Shown here one piece after another: positions 44,855 through 52,949 of a DNA stretch of 64,000 bases. The notes beneath the pieces are model-generated. The model did no database searches. It saw nothing but the letters and a program-made list of their open reading frames with translations, and was not told the origin of the DNA. This DNA comes from Prevotella sp. UBA4217 (GTDB taxonomy: Bacteria > Bacteroidota > Bacteroidia > Bacteroidales > Bacteroidaceae), in assembly GCA_002379425.1 (NCBI GenBank), contig DFTH01000005.1, forward strand, positions 90,537 through 154,536, in the 5' to 3' direction. The position numbers and the translations under genes were made by a program. Each line of letters starts with the position of its first letter. The stretch's first letter is position 1.

Positions 44855-44952
44855 AATAATTACTCCAATCTGCCAAATTTTCCGCCAACTTCGACTTAAC
44901 AAAAAATTCACAAGCACTTTAACTGCCTGACAATGAAATGATAGGCAACTTT

Positions 44953-44984
44953 CTTGGTACTGAAAAAAATATTTCGTATCTTTG
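44953..44984 (+). promoter_or_regulatory. Promoter captured in front of the AlbA cassette
   Basis: CTTG (44953-44956), 20 bp, TATCTTTG (44977-44984). It lies 7 bp before ATGAATAGG, the duplicated start of the 46545 gene, so it probably belonged to that gene before the insertion. Confidence 0.65.
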
Positions 44985-45023
44985 CAACCTCATGAATAGG
45001 ACGAAGATCAAAACGCTCATAAT

Positions 45024-46541
45024 ATGGAAATAGACATCAACAATCTTACGGCGTATCTGGAAGATCACCGTATAGAGGCAAAGACGGCAAAGAAACAGAT
45101 CCCAAACAGTATTTGGGAGACTTATTCATCCTTTGCCAATACAGAAGGAGGCGTTATCCTCTTGGGTGTCGCGGAAGAGAATGACCACTCGCTGTCCGTA
45201 AGAGGTGTTGAGGATTCTCACAAACTGATAGGTGACTTCTGGAACATGGTGAATAATCGGCAGAAGGTTAGCGTCAACATCTTAACCAATAACATGGTTT
45301 ATGATCAGACGATTGAAGGCAAACAAATTGTCGTGATTGAAGTTCCTCGGGCAGATCGAACCATTCGACCTGTATATATTGGACAAGACCCGATGCGTGG
45401 GACTTATGTTAGATATGGTGAAGGTGATCATTTGTGCAATCGAGACCAAGTGGCGGCTATCTATCGTGATGCTGCCGCATCAACTACAGATACTAAAGTT
45501 CTTAAGGGACTGGATATGTCGGTATTCGATATGAATACGGTGCATGACTACCGCAACTACTTCAACGGGAAACATTCTGGACATGTATGGAGCAAACAGG
45601 ATGATGAATTGTTCCTACGCAGTATAGGGGCTATGGGCTTCGACCGTGAGGATGGGCGTGTATATCCTACAGTGGCTGGTCTGCTGATGTTTGGTCATGA
45701 GTATGACATCACAAGAGAAATGCCTGACTATTTCCTCGACTATCGTGAACAACTTGACCCAAAAATTAGATGGACACATCGCATCGTCTCGTCTTCGGGC
45801 GATTGGAGTGGCAACTTGTTCGATTTCTTCTTTCATGTGTATCATCGATTGCGGAGTGCATTTCCTGTTCCGTTCCAACTTAGTCAGGATGGAAGTCGGG
45901 AAGATGAAGTCCCTATGCATAAGGCTTTGCGCGAGATGATAGTCAATACGCTAGCCCACTCCGATTACTATGGTCAAAAAGGTATTGTTATCATCCGTCG
46001 GCCTGATTCGCTGTCATTTGCCAACCCCGGTGATATGCGTCCTGGGCTAAAGACTGCATTGAGTGGCGGCACTTCTGATGCACGAAATGCTACTATCATG
46101 AAGATGTTTGGCCTGCTTGATTTTGGAGAACGGGCAGGCAGTGGCATCCCTGATTTATTTGATATCTGTAACTCGGAACTCGGTACGCAGCCAGACTACA
46201 ACGTCATTTACGCTCCCGCCCGCACAACATTGACAATAGACATTAGTAAAATGGCACAGACGGGACGGACGATAAAAGCGGACGATAATGGCAACGCGGA
46301 CGATAAACGGACGATAAAAGCGGACGATAATGGCAACGCGGACGATAAACGGACGATAATAGTTGACTATATCCATAGAAATGGTGAAGCAAAAACTGAA
46401 GATCTTGTGAAACTTCTTGGTTCCAGCACAACAAGGACAAAGGTGCTTCTTTATCAAATGGTGGATGAGGGAATACTTGTCTCATGTGGCGGGAATAGGA
46501 ATCGCACTTACAAACTGAAAGAACAAGAAGTAGTCAAATAA
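45024..46541 (+). CDS. AlbA_2/Schlafen-type ATP-binding protein (RecG-like C domain)
   Basis: A 505-residue protein. The N-terminal AlbA_2 domain (residues ~10-130) shows the family patterns RIEAKTA, SFANTEGGVILLGVAE and GKQIVVIEVPRA...RPVYIG. The middle holds the ATP-binding HATPase-like region (LREMIVNTLAHSDYYGQKGIVIIRRPDSLSFANPGDMR, MKMFGLLDFGERAGSGIPDLF). A linker with two perfect 14-residue repeats (RTIKADDNGNADDK) leads to a C-terminal winged helix (YIHRNGEAKTEDLVKLLGSSTTRTKVLLYQMVDEGIL). Such proteins are widespread as putative transcription or defence regulators; role here unknown. Codon use is visibly AT-richer than the neighbours, and the gene is the sole cargo of a repeat-flanked cassette. 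Confidence 0.9.
   Translation: MEIDINNLTAYLEDHRIEAKTAKKQIPNSIWETYSSFANTEGGVILLGVAEENDHSLSVRGVEDSHKLIGDFWNMVNNRQKVSVNILTNNMVYDQTIEGKQIVVIEVPRADRTIRPVYIGQDPMRGTYVRYGEGDHLCNRDQVAAIYRDAAASTTDTKVLKGLDMSVFDMNTVHDYRNYFNGKHSGHVWSKQDDELFLRSIGAMGFDREDGRVYPTVAGLLMFGHEYDITREMPDYFLDYREQLDPKIRWTHRIVSSSGDWSGNLFDFFFHVYHRLRSAFPVPFQLSQDGSREDEVPMHKALREMIVNTLAHSDYYGQKGIVIIRRPDSLSFANPGDMRPGLKTALSGGTSDARNATIMKMFGLLDFGERAGSGIPDLFDICNSELGTQPDYNVIYAPARTTLTIDISKMAQTGRTIKADDNGNADDKRTIKADDNGNADDKRTIIVDYIHRNGEAKTEDLVKLLGSSTTRTKVLLYQMVDEGILVSCGGNRNRTYKLKEQEVVK
46266..46349 (+). repeat. Perfect 42-bp tandem duplication in the AlbA linker
   Basis: 46266-46307 and 46308-46349 are identical, followed by the first 11 bp of a third copy. 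Inside each unit the word CGGACGATAA recurs, so the array grew from a shorter repeat. The length keeps the frame. Confidence 0.9.
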
Positions 46542-46544
46542 CTC

Positions 46545-48179
46545 ATGAATAGGACGAAGATCATCCTCCTGCTGACGGGCGCCGTTTGCCTGCTGCTGGG
46601 CTGTGACAGCACCCCATTCCGGCAGGTGCTCGACCGGGCCGAACAGCAGAATGCCGCCTACGACTCCATCACCGGCATCGACTCGATACAGATGGCCGCC
46701 GACTACATGGACCGTCACGGTACGCCCAACGAGCAGTTGCGCGCCCACTACCTGCTGGGCTGCGCCTACCGCGACGCAGGAGAGGCGCCAAAGGCACTGG
46801 CGGCCTACCACGACGCCGCCGACCGCGCTGATACCACCAGTGCCGACTGCGACTATGGTCTGCTGATGCGCCTTCATGGCCAGACATCAGAACTGTTCTA
46901 CCAGCAACTGCTGCCTCACGAGATGCTGCGAGAACTCAGCGCCCAGTACCACTATGCCCTGCTGACAGGCAATAAGAAGGCAGCCACCAATGCCATTGAG
47001 CGACGCGCCAACGCCTATCAACTGCTCAACATGCCCGACTCCATCATCTCGATCCGGCAGACAGCCTCGGAACGCTATGCCCTCTACGGCTTTACCGAGG
47101 AAGCAGCCCAGGCACTGGGCCCGATCATAGAACTCCTCGTGGATCGCGGCGACACGGCAGAGGCACGGAGATGCATCAAACGCTATGAGACCTCCACCGC
47201 CTTCTTCAAAGACGGAGAGCCCATCGCCCGAAAGGCGCACTACTACTATGCCAAAGGCAGATACTACCTGGCCGTGGGAAAGACGGACGCCGCAGAGATA
47301 CTCTTCCGCAAGTTGATCACCCCCGGAAGGACGCCCAACCAACTGGAGGCCGGCTACCGCGGCCTGCTCCTGCTCTACCACCAGACTGGCCGGAAAGACT
47401 CCATCGTCAGGTACGCTGACCTGTTCTACCAGATGAGCACCAGCAACTACGCCACCTCCACGTCAGACAAACTCCAGCAGATGACGTCGCTCTACAACTA
47501 CAGCCGCTCTCAGCAACTGGCACAACAGATGGCCGAGAAAGCCCACCGCCATGAAATGATGCTCTATATCATCGGAAGCCTGGCCGTCGTGCTGCTGATG
47601 CTGGCAGTCATGGCATGGCAGTACCTCCAGCAGAAAAGGCAGGAAGAGCGCAAACAGTTCGAACTCCTGCTGCTGGAGTACCATACGGAAAAAGAAGCCT
47701 TGGCCAAAGCCCTCGACAACGTCAGGTTGCTGAATGAGAATGTCGAAGAGAAAGAACTGTCGATCAGCAACCACAAGAAGCGCATCGAGGAACTGGAGGA
47801 GCAGATCAGGATCAAGCGCAACAAGACTGTCAATGAGCAACTGACAGGCAACCCGGCCTATATGCGCACGATGGAGGTACTGGCTAATCCCAAGGACCAG
47901 ATGAGCCAGAAGGACTGGGCGGAACTGACAAGGATGATGGACGAGATGATCCCCGAATTCCGTACGAAAATGAAATACCAGGAACGCAGACTGTCGGAGA
48001 TGGAGTACGTGATATGCATCTTAGTGCGCCTCTTCTTCACCCCCAAGGAGATTGCCGTGCTGACGGGGAACAGCCAACAGGCGATCTCCATGAAGCGCCT
48101 GCGCCTGCTGAAGAAGGTGTATGACATCGACGGCTCTGCAGAGGCTTTCGACAAACTCGTACGCAGCATCGGCCGATAG
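46545..48179 (+). CDS. TPR lipoprotein/membrane protein with C-terminal LuxR-like HTH
   Basis: A 544-residue protein of a type common in Bacteroides and Prevotella. Signal with lipobox-like LLLGC, TPR-like helices (about 45-330), one membrane helix near residues 343-363 (LYIIGSLAVVLLMLAVMAWQYL), a long coiled coil (~365-425) and a C-terminal HTH of sigma-region-4/LuxR type (RRLSEMEYVICILVRLFFTPKEIAVLTGNSQQAISMKRLRLL). It may link envelope conditions to transcription. Its original promoter is now separated from it by the AlbA cassette. Today its ATG lies 3 bp after the AlbA stop, so expression probably depends on read-through. Confidence 0.85.
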   Translation: MNRTKIILLLTGAVCLLLGCDSTPFRQVLDRAEQQNAAYDSITGIDSIQMAADYMDRHGTPNEQLRAHYLLGCAYRDAGEAPKALAAYHDAADRADTTSADCDYGLLMRLHGQTSELFYQQLLPHEMLRELSAQYHYALLTGNKKAATNAIERRANAYQLLNMPDSIISIRQTASERYALYGFTEEAAQALGPIIELLVDRGDTAEARRCIKRYETSTAFFKDGEPIARKAHYYYAKGRYYLAVGKTDAAEILFRKLITPGRTPNQLEAGYRGLLLLYHQTGRKDSIVRYADLFYQMSTSNYATSTSDKLQQMTSLYNYSRSQQLAQQMAEKAHRHEMMLYIIGSLAVVLLMLAVMAWQYLQQKRQEERKQFELLLLEYHTEKEALAKALDNVRLLNENVEEKELSISNHKKRIEELEEQIRIKRNKTVNEQLTGNPAYMRTMEVLANPKDQMSQKDWAELTRMMDEMIPEFRTKMKYQERRLSEMEYVICILVRLFFTPKEIAVLTGNSQQAISMKRLRLLKKVYDIDGSAEAFDKLVRSIGR

Positions 48180-48304
48180 ACTCCACCATCAACCCTGGAT
48201 GATGCTCCAGAAATAGTACTTTGGAAACCACTGACAATCAGTATGTTATGACTTTAGGATTTGTCTGACTGCGACATTTCCGGGAAACGTATGGTTTTTT
48301 ACCG

Positions 48305-48312
48305 TACCTTTG
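48305..48312 (+). promoter_or_regulatory. Promoter -7 box of the HU-like gene
   Basis: TACCTTTG, 95 bp before the start codon; no clear TTTG at the expected -33 distance. The preceding 48180-48300 stretch has only a weak CTGGA/TCCAG hairpin. Confidence 0.5.
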
Positions 48313-48407
48313 CAACCGCAATCGAGAGACAATGGCAGTGCGCAGGCCGGAGGATCAAGAGTGCAGAGGTAACTAACTTATTATCAACTATTAAAAATTA
48401 AACAATT

Positions 48408-48929
48408 ATGTTAGAACTGAACATTTCGCAGAACAAGAACCAGAGTTCACCCGCCTTCGGCAAGTATTACGCCCGTGTAGAGAATAAGTTGACCCTGGGC
48501 ATCGACGACATGGCCAAGCACATGGCCGAGCATAACACGCCGTTCTCCGTGGGCACCATTGGGGGGATCCTGAAGGACTTCGTGAGGTGCGTCCGCGAAC
48601 AGTGCCTCAACGGCAACACCGTGAAGATCGACGACCTGGCCATCTTCAAGTGCTCCATGGAGGCCAACGGCATGACGCTGGGTGAGGGCTACAAGATCGT
48701 GGGCGGTCTGGGCGGACTGCCTGCCACCAAGAACCCCGACGGCACGCCCCGCACGCCCGACTACACCAAGGAGGCACAGTATGCCGTGAAGAGCGCCAAG
48801 TTGCTCGCTCAGGCCACGGGTGAGTTTACCAAGGCTGAACTCAACAACGACTCCGTCTTCCGTTGGACGAAGGCTGCCGCTGACAAGATCGAATCGATCG
48901 TCAACCCGACTCCCGAACCAGAGCCTTAA
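48408..48929 (+). CDS. HU-like DNA-binding protein (Bacteroidetes long form)
   Basis: A 173-residue histone-like protein of the HU-HIG group. The HU-like fold spans residues ~20-120 (ITLGIDDMAKHMAEHNTPFSVGTIGGILKDF, GNTVKIDDLAIFKCSMEA), followed by a Pro-rich C-terminal tail. These proteins are found in Bacteroidetes with smalltalk, cell-wall hydrolases and VapE; here smalltalk follows 233 bp later. Likely DNA-bending or DNA-wrapping role, possibly inherited from a mobile module. Confidence 0.85.
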   Translation: MLELNISQNKNQSSPAFGKYYARVENKLTLGIDDMAKHMAEHNTPFSVGTIGGILKDFVRCVREQCLNGNTVKIDDLAIFKCSMEANGMTLGEGYKIVGGLGGLPATKNPDGTPRTPDYTKEAQYAVKSAKLLAQATGEFTKAELNNDSVFRWTKAAADKIESIVNPTPEPEP

Positions 48930-48958
48930 TCGACTCGAGAGGTTGAAGAGGGGCTTTT

Positions 48959-49059
48959 GTGAGGGCTCTGCCCTCACACTTCCATCAACCCCAACCCCTT
49001 CTTCATAAGAAGGGGCTTCGACCTTAACCCCAACCCCTTTGCCCTCTCCAGGGCAGGGG
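48959..49059. repeat. Three consecutive hairpins with AACCCCAACCCC direct repeats
   Basis: GTGAGGGC-tct-GCCCTCAC (48959-48977), CCCCTTCTT-cat-AAGAAGGGG (48995-49015), and a nested CCCC/GGGG plus GCCCT/AGGGC hairpin (49034-49059). The latter two are each preceded by AACCCCAACCCC. They resemble REP-type extragenic elements. Confidence 0.7.
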
Positions 49060-49130
49060 CTTAACCGTGCCGACACGGCGGCACTCGTTCACTAAGGTAC
49101 GCTTCGGGCATCAAAGCCCTCGCGTGATTT

Positions 49131-49160
49131 CTTAATTCTTAATTCTTAATTCTTAATTAA
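49131..49160 (+). repeat. CTTAATT heptamer array before smalltalk
   Basis: Four tandem copies of CTTAATT ending two bases before the smalltalk start codon. Confidence 0.8.
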
Positions 49161-49162
49161 AT

Positions 49163-49276
49163 ATGAGAAAGCGTATTATTGAGGTGGCGGTGAAGGTGGT
49201 AGTAGCCGCGCTCACGGCCTTCCTGACGGCCATCACGACCACCAGTTGCATGGGTCTCGGACCCGTGAATCTCTAA
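49163..49276 (+). CDS. Smalltalk miniprotein, 37 residues
   Basis: A very short gene starting MRKRIIEVAVKVVVAALTAF and ending TTTSCMGLGPVNL. A hydrophobic Ala/Val/Thr-rich segment followed by the SCMG motif matches the Bacteroidetes 'smalltalk' family, small membrane or lipoprotein-like peptides of unknown role usually encoded beside HU-like and amidase genes. Here the HU-like gene is just upstream but the amidase-type partner is not adjacent; the nearest cell-wall hydrolase is the M15 gene 8 kb away. Confidence 0.8.
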   Translation: MRKRIIEVAVKVVVAALTAFLTAITTTSCMGLGPVNL

Positions 49277-49291
49277 ACGACAAGTCAAATG

Positions 49292-49504
49292 CCTGATAAA
49301 CAGAGAGTTATCTGACACTTGTGAATTTTGTGTTAAGTGGCTTAACAGTACCCACGAAGGGAGCATGGAAGTGAGGCAGAAGCCCGTTTTAGGCCTGAAA
49401 AGACATGTTCCAGCCCCCAAAAACCACTAAAAAGGCAGTCTGAAACGGCCATCACAAGTCATAAATCAGTTAACCTCCTGTTTATCAGGACATTAAGTTG
49501 TCCT
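49292..49504. repeat. 12-bp inverted repeat 174 bp apart plus internal hairpin
   Basis: CCTGATAAACAG (49292-49303) and its exact complement CTGTTTATCAGG (49478-49489) bracket the non-coding stretch after smalltalk. AGGACA/TGTCCT (49487-49504) forms a further hairpin. TGTGAATT..TTGTTAA words recur beside both arms. No gene was seen between 49277 and 49594. Confidence 0.6.
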
Positions 49505-49594
49505 GTGAATTCTTTGTTAAATCGAAGTCGGCGAAAAAGTTGGGACGGAATAACAAATTTCCTATCTTCGCCGACGAATTTCTAATTTTAAAAC

Positions 49595-49951
49595 ATGATG
49601 AAAAGATTTTTTGTTTCTTTGATGGTTTGGGGCACCATGGCTGCCCTTGCCATGGCTGGTCAGGTTCCCCTGACAACTGGTATTATCGATCCGGGCTCAT
49701 TAGGTAATGACGCCCCACGTTCAATCATCCGTGCGCCTCGCGCGAGTATAGAGGGTTACACCTTCACGGTCAGTGACCATCCGGACTATGTCCTCCAACT
49801 GGTGGATCCTGATGATGCGGAGACCGTCTATTATGAGACTATACTCCCCGAGGGAACGACCAGCATCGATCTGCCCTCGAGTCTCTCTGGAGAGTATGAG
49901 ATCCGCCTGATCTGGGGCAACTGGTATTTCTATGGTATTATAAGTCTATGA
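49595..49951 (+). CDS. DUF3244-family secreted protein
   Basis: A 118-residue exported protein with signal peptide MMKRFFVSLMVWGTMAALAMA and a single beta-sandwich domain of the DUF3244 type (ASIEGYTFTVSD... EYEIRLIWGNWYFYGIISL). The strand order and the terminal IRLxxGxxxYxGxIxL pattern are typical of the family, which is of unknown function and common in gut Bacteroidetes. A strong terminator follows. ATG at 49598 is an alternative start. Confidence 0.8.
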   Translation: MMKRFFVSLMVWGTMAALAMAGQVPLTTGIIDPGSLGNDAPRSIIRAPRASIEGYTFTVSDHPDYVLQLVDPDDAETVYYETILPEGTTSIDLPSSLSGEYEIRLIWGNWYFYGIISL

Positions 49952-49968
49952 TCTAATACTAGTTACCT

Positions 49969-50013
49969 GGGCAGGGAATGAGGGGGACTTCGGCCGCTGA
50001 CCGTTCCCTGCCC
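49969..50013 (+). terminator. Intrinsic terminator after the DUF3244 gene
   Basis: GGGCAGGGAA (49969-49978) pairs perfectly with TTCCCTGCCC (50004-50013), then TTACTATTT. Confidence 0.75.
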
Positions 50014-50027
50014 TTACTATTTGGGAC

Positions 50028-50105
50028 ATGCAATCGTTTGCATCATGCAACGTGCACATTTCAAGCCGATTGGACATGTCCGAAACAGCATTTTGCGTAT
50101 CTTTG
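50028..50105 (+). promoter_or_regulatory. Amylase promoter with LacI-type operator, site C
   Basis: ATGCAATCGTTTGCAT (50028-50043) is one base pair off a perfect 16-bp palindrome. It overlaps a second dyad (TTGCATCATGCAA), and GGACATGTCC (50072-50081) is another palindrome where a -33 box would be. TATCTTTG (50098-50105) is the -7 box. The arrangement parallels site B. Confidence 0.7.
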
Positions 50106-50141
50106 CACCATCTAACAACAATGATCAGAATGACTATTAAT

Positions 50142-52169
50142 ATGCGAAGACTTTTCTCAACGATGATCGTAAGCGCCATCAGTCTCCTGACGATGGCACA
50201 GGGATGGCCCAAGGACTACAAGGGCGTGATGCTACAAGGATTCTACTGGGACTCGTTCAAGGACTCCCGCTGGACCAGGCTCGAGGCACAGGCCAACGAC
50301 CTGGAATCGACCTTCGACCTGGTATGGATACCCCAGAGCGGCAAAGGTACGTACAACCCCTCAATGGGCTACGACCCACTCTACTGGTTCAACGACTACA
50401 ACAGCAGTTTCGGGTCGAAGGAGGAACTACTGTCGCTCATCAAGACCCTCAAGGACAAGGGAATCGGCACCATCGGCGACATCGTCATCAACCACCGCGG
50501 CACGCTGACCACCTGGAACGACTTCCCTAAGGAGTCGTACAACGGCGTAGATTACAACCTGACATACAAGGACATCTGCTCTGACGACGAGGCCGCCAGT
50601 AACGGCTATGACGTGGGGCAGACGAAGGACACGGGTGAGAACTGGAACGGCCTGCGCGACCTGGACCATACCAGTGAGAATGTACAGGCTGCCGTGAAGG
50701 CATACCTGAAGATGCTCATCGACGACTTCGGCTATACAGGATTCCGCTACGACATGGTGAAGGGCTACAAGGCTGAATATACCAAGATGTATAACGAGAG
50801 CGCCAAGCCCCGGTTCTCCGTAGGCGAGTGCTGGGACGGTACGAACACCATCCGCAAGTGGATTGACGGCACAGGCAAGCAGAGTGCCGCCTTCGACTTC
50901 CAGTTCCGCTACACCGTGCGCAACGCCATCAACAAAAATGACTGGAGCCTGCTGGGCAAGCAGAACGAAGGCAACTGGCCGCTGGTGAGCAAGGACTATG
51001 AGGACGGGGCCTACCGGCAGTATGCCGTGACCTTCGTGGAGAACCACGACACCGAGAAGCGCTCCAACGTCGCCCAGGACCCCATCAAGAAGGACACACT
51101 GGCCGCCAATGCCTACCTGCTGGCCATGCCTGGCACCCCCTGTATCTTCATGACCCACTGGAAGGCCTACAAGCAGGAGATCAAGGCCATGGTGCAGGCC
51201 CGCAGGCTGGCTGGCATCAGCAATACCAGCAGTTACAGCAACATGCGCAGCAGCAAAGACTACTATGCCAACGTCATCCAGGCCGACGGTGAAGACCGGC
51301 TGCTGGTGATCGTAGGCAATAACACCAGTGGCTACGAGCCCTCCAGCAGTCAGTGGCAGGAAGTGCTTAGCGGGTATAAGTACAAGTATTACCTATCGAA
51401 AACACTGAACACGCCGTTTACCGACAAGGCCGCCGGGACCTTCTCAGAGCCCTTCGACGTGACGCTGACAGCCGTCACCGACAAGGCCGATGCCACACTG
51501 GTCTATACCACCGACGGCTCCGACCCTTCAGCCACCAACGGTACTGAGGCCGCCAGTGGCACTACGATCAAGATCGACAAGACCACCACCCTGAAGGTGG
51601 CGCTCCTGGAGGGCAGCAGCGTGCTCTCCGTGCTGATGAACACCTATACGTATCAGGAGCCTGAGACGGTGAGCATCCCCGACTTCTGTACCGTCGGCGA
51701 GAACGAGGTATGCGCCTTCTTCGAGGCTCCTGCCGCCTGGGACAAGGAGGTGTATTGCTGGGCATGGGCCAACTCGCCTGCAGAGAACTTCACCTCTGCC
51801 TCGGGCACCTGGCCCGGTGTGGCCTGTGAGAAGATAGGCACCACCGACAAGGGCAACAGTGTGTGGAAATGGTCGTGGGACGGCACGAAGCAGAACAGCA
51901 CGTCGCTCTCTGCACCGGAGATGATCATCTTCAGCAACCAGGGAGCGCCACAGACGGCCGACCTTACATTTGCCAACGGAGGCTATTACAATGAGGATGG
52001 TCTGCAGGGCACCATCACCCCCACCGCCATCCGCACGGCGAAGACCACCGGTGGCGAGGCCGCGAAGATCTACAGTCTCGACGGACGACTGCTGCGCGAC
52101 AACGGTTCGACGAGCGGACTGCCCAAGGGCATCTACATCGTCGGCAAGAAGAAAATCATACTTAAATAA
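50142..52169 (+). CDS. GH13 alpha-amylase with starch-binding module, secreted
   Basis: An enzyme of about 675 residues that cuts internal alpha-1,4 bonds of starch. Signal peptide MRRLFSTMIVSAISLLTMAQ, then the GH13 barrel with all catalytic residues: Asp204 (GFRYDMVK), Glu229 (FSVGECWD) and Asp303 (VENHDTEK). GDIVINHR is conserved region I. Residues ~440-510 form a chitobiase-like beta-sandwich (FDVTLTAVTDKADATLVYTTDGSDP), followed by a CBM26-like starch-binding module (VCAFFEAPAAWDKEVYCWAW...). The tail (KIYSLDGRLLR...KGIYIVGKKKIIL) resembles type IX sorting tails. The promoter at 50098-50105 rules out starts before it; ATG at 50121 or 50130 is possible. Control by the LacI-type regulator is inferred from site C. 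Confidence 0.92.
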   Translation: MRRLFSTMIVSAISLLTMAQGWPKDYKGVMLQGFYWDSFKDSRWTRLEAQANDLESTFDLVWIPQSGKGTYNPSMGYDPLYWFNDYNSSFGSKEELLSLIKTLKDKGIGTIGDIVINHRGTLTTWNDFPKESYNGVDYNLTYKDICSDDEAASNGYDVGQTKDTGENWNGLRDLDHTSENVQAAVKAYLKMLIDDFGYTGFRYDMVKGYKAEYTKMYNESAKPRFSVGECWDGTNTIRKWIDGTGKQSAAFDFQFRYTVRNAINKNDWSLLGKQNEGNWPLVSKDYEDGAYRQYAVTFVENHDTEKRSNVAQDPIKKDTLAANAYLLAMPGTPCIFMTHWKAYKQEIKAMVQARRLAGISNTSSYSNMRSSKDYYANVIQADGEDRLLVIVGNNTSGYEPSSSQWQEVLSGYKYKYYLSKTLNTPFTDKAAGTFSEPFDVTLTAVTDKADATLVYTTDGSDPSATNGTEAASGTTIKIDKTTTLKVALLEGSSVLSVLMNTYTYQEPETVSIPDFCTVGENEVCAFFEAPAAWDKEVYCWAWANSPAENFTSASGTWPGVACEKIGTTDKGNSVWKWSWDGTKQNSTSLSAPEMIIFSNQGAPQTADLTFANGGYYNEDGLQGTITPTAIRTAKTTGGEAAKIYSLDGRLLRDNGSTSGLPKGIYIVGKKKIILK

Positions 52170-52175
52170 TTATAG

Positions 52176-52949
52176 TTAATATTTGGTGACGGCGCGGAGG
52201 ACGAACCAACAGTGCAATAGGAACGTCTGAACACGCCCAAAGTGATGCTCCATCACCCGGTAGCGCTCCCAGAGCGACTCACGGTGGTGGAGCGTCGTTT
52301 GTCCCTCCTCGGTATAGTTGGCCACCACTTGATGGAGGTTGTACAGGGGTACGCCTTCCTTGTCGGCCGCCTTCATGATACGGATGCACCAGTCGATATC
52401 AGCGGAGTAGCGGTACTGCATGTCGTATGGAGTGGCAATGGCGAAGTCGGTACGGGCATAGAAGGCCTGATGACAGACGAGCATCCCCTGCCGGAACGAC
52501 TTCCACGACAGTTGCTCGGGCGGTGACAGACGGCGATGACGGAGGAAGCGGCCTTCGCCATCGACAATGTCGGTATCACCATAGAGCACGGCTGGCAGCG
52601 GCGATACTGACTCCACGGCAGCGGCGATGCGGCTGGCGGTATCGCAAGCAGGGAGGAAGTCGCCCGCGTTGAGAAAACACACGTAGTCGCCCGTCACGGA
52701 GCGGAGCCCCTTGTTCATCGCGTCGTAGATACCCTTGTCGGGTTCGGAGATCACCTGCACGCGATGACCGTTATCTGCGGCATTGGAGCGCGCGACGTAA
52801 TCGTTGATGATATCCAAGGTGCCATCGGTGGATGCCCCGTCGATAATCAGGTGCAGGATATCGGGATAATCCTGCCGGAGCACACTGTCGAGGGTGCGCC
52901 GGAGCACGGCAGCGGCATTAAAGGTGATCGTAACGTAGGAGAGCGTCAT
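52176..52949 (-). CDS. GT2-family glycosyltransferase
   Basis: A 257-residue GT-A fold transferase. The N terminus MTLSYVTITFNAAAVLRRTLDSVLRQDYPDI...IIDGASTDGT is characteristic of GT2 enzymes. The metal-binding DxD equivalent appears in LNAGD..., and YGDTDIVDG follows. It should add a sugar from a nucleotide donor during surface glycan or exopolysaccharide assembly. It overlaps the upstream GT4 gene by 4 bp (ATGA), so the two are translationally coupled. Acceptor unknown. Confidence 0.9.
   Translation of the reverse strand: MTLSYVTITFNAAAVLRRTLDSVLRQDYPDILHLIIDGASTDGTLDIINDYVARSNAADNGHRVQVISEPDKGIYDAMNKGLRSVTGDYVCFLNAGDFLPACDTASRIAAAVESVSPLPAVLYGDTDIVDGEGRFLRHRRLSPPEQLSWKSFRQGMLVCHQAFYARTDFAIATPYDMQYRYSADIDWCIRIMKAADKEGVPLYNLHQVVANYTEEGQTTLHHRESLWERYRVMEHHFGRVQTFLLHCWFVLRAVTKY

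Larger units (their letters stand above)
44989..46563 (+). mobile_element. AlbA-gene cassette flanked by an exact 22-bp direct repeat
   Basis: The 22 bp beginning CTCATGAATAGGACGAAG occur at 44989-45010 and again, unchanged, at 46542-46563. The second copy starts right after the stop codon of the AlbA gene and contains the start codon of the TPR regulator gene. The first copy lies just behind a promoter and reads only 13 codons before a stop. Removing 1553 bp restores a normal promoter-gene junction. The cassette holds a single gene, more AT-rich than its surroundings, and no integrase or terminal inverted repeats that I can see. Confidence 0.7.

Noticed and set aside
46266..46360. Tandem repeats suggestive of a CRISPR array
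   Set aside because: Units are contiguous without spacers and lie in frame inside the AlbA gene.
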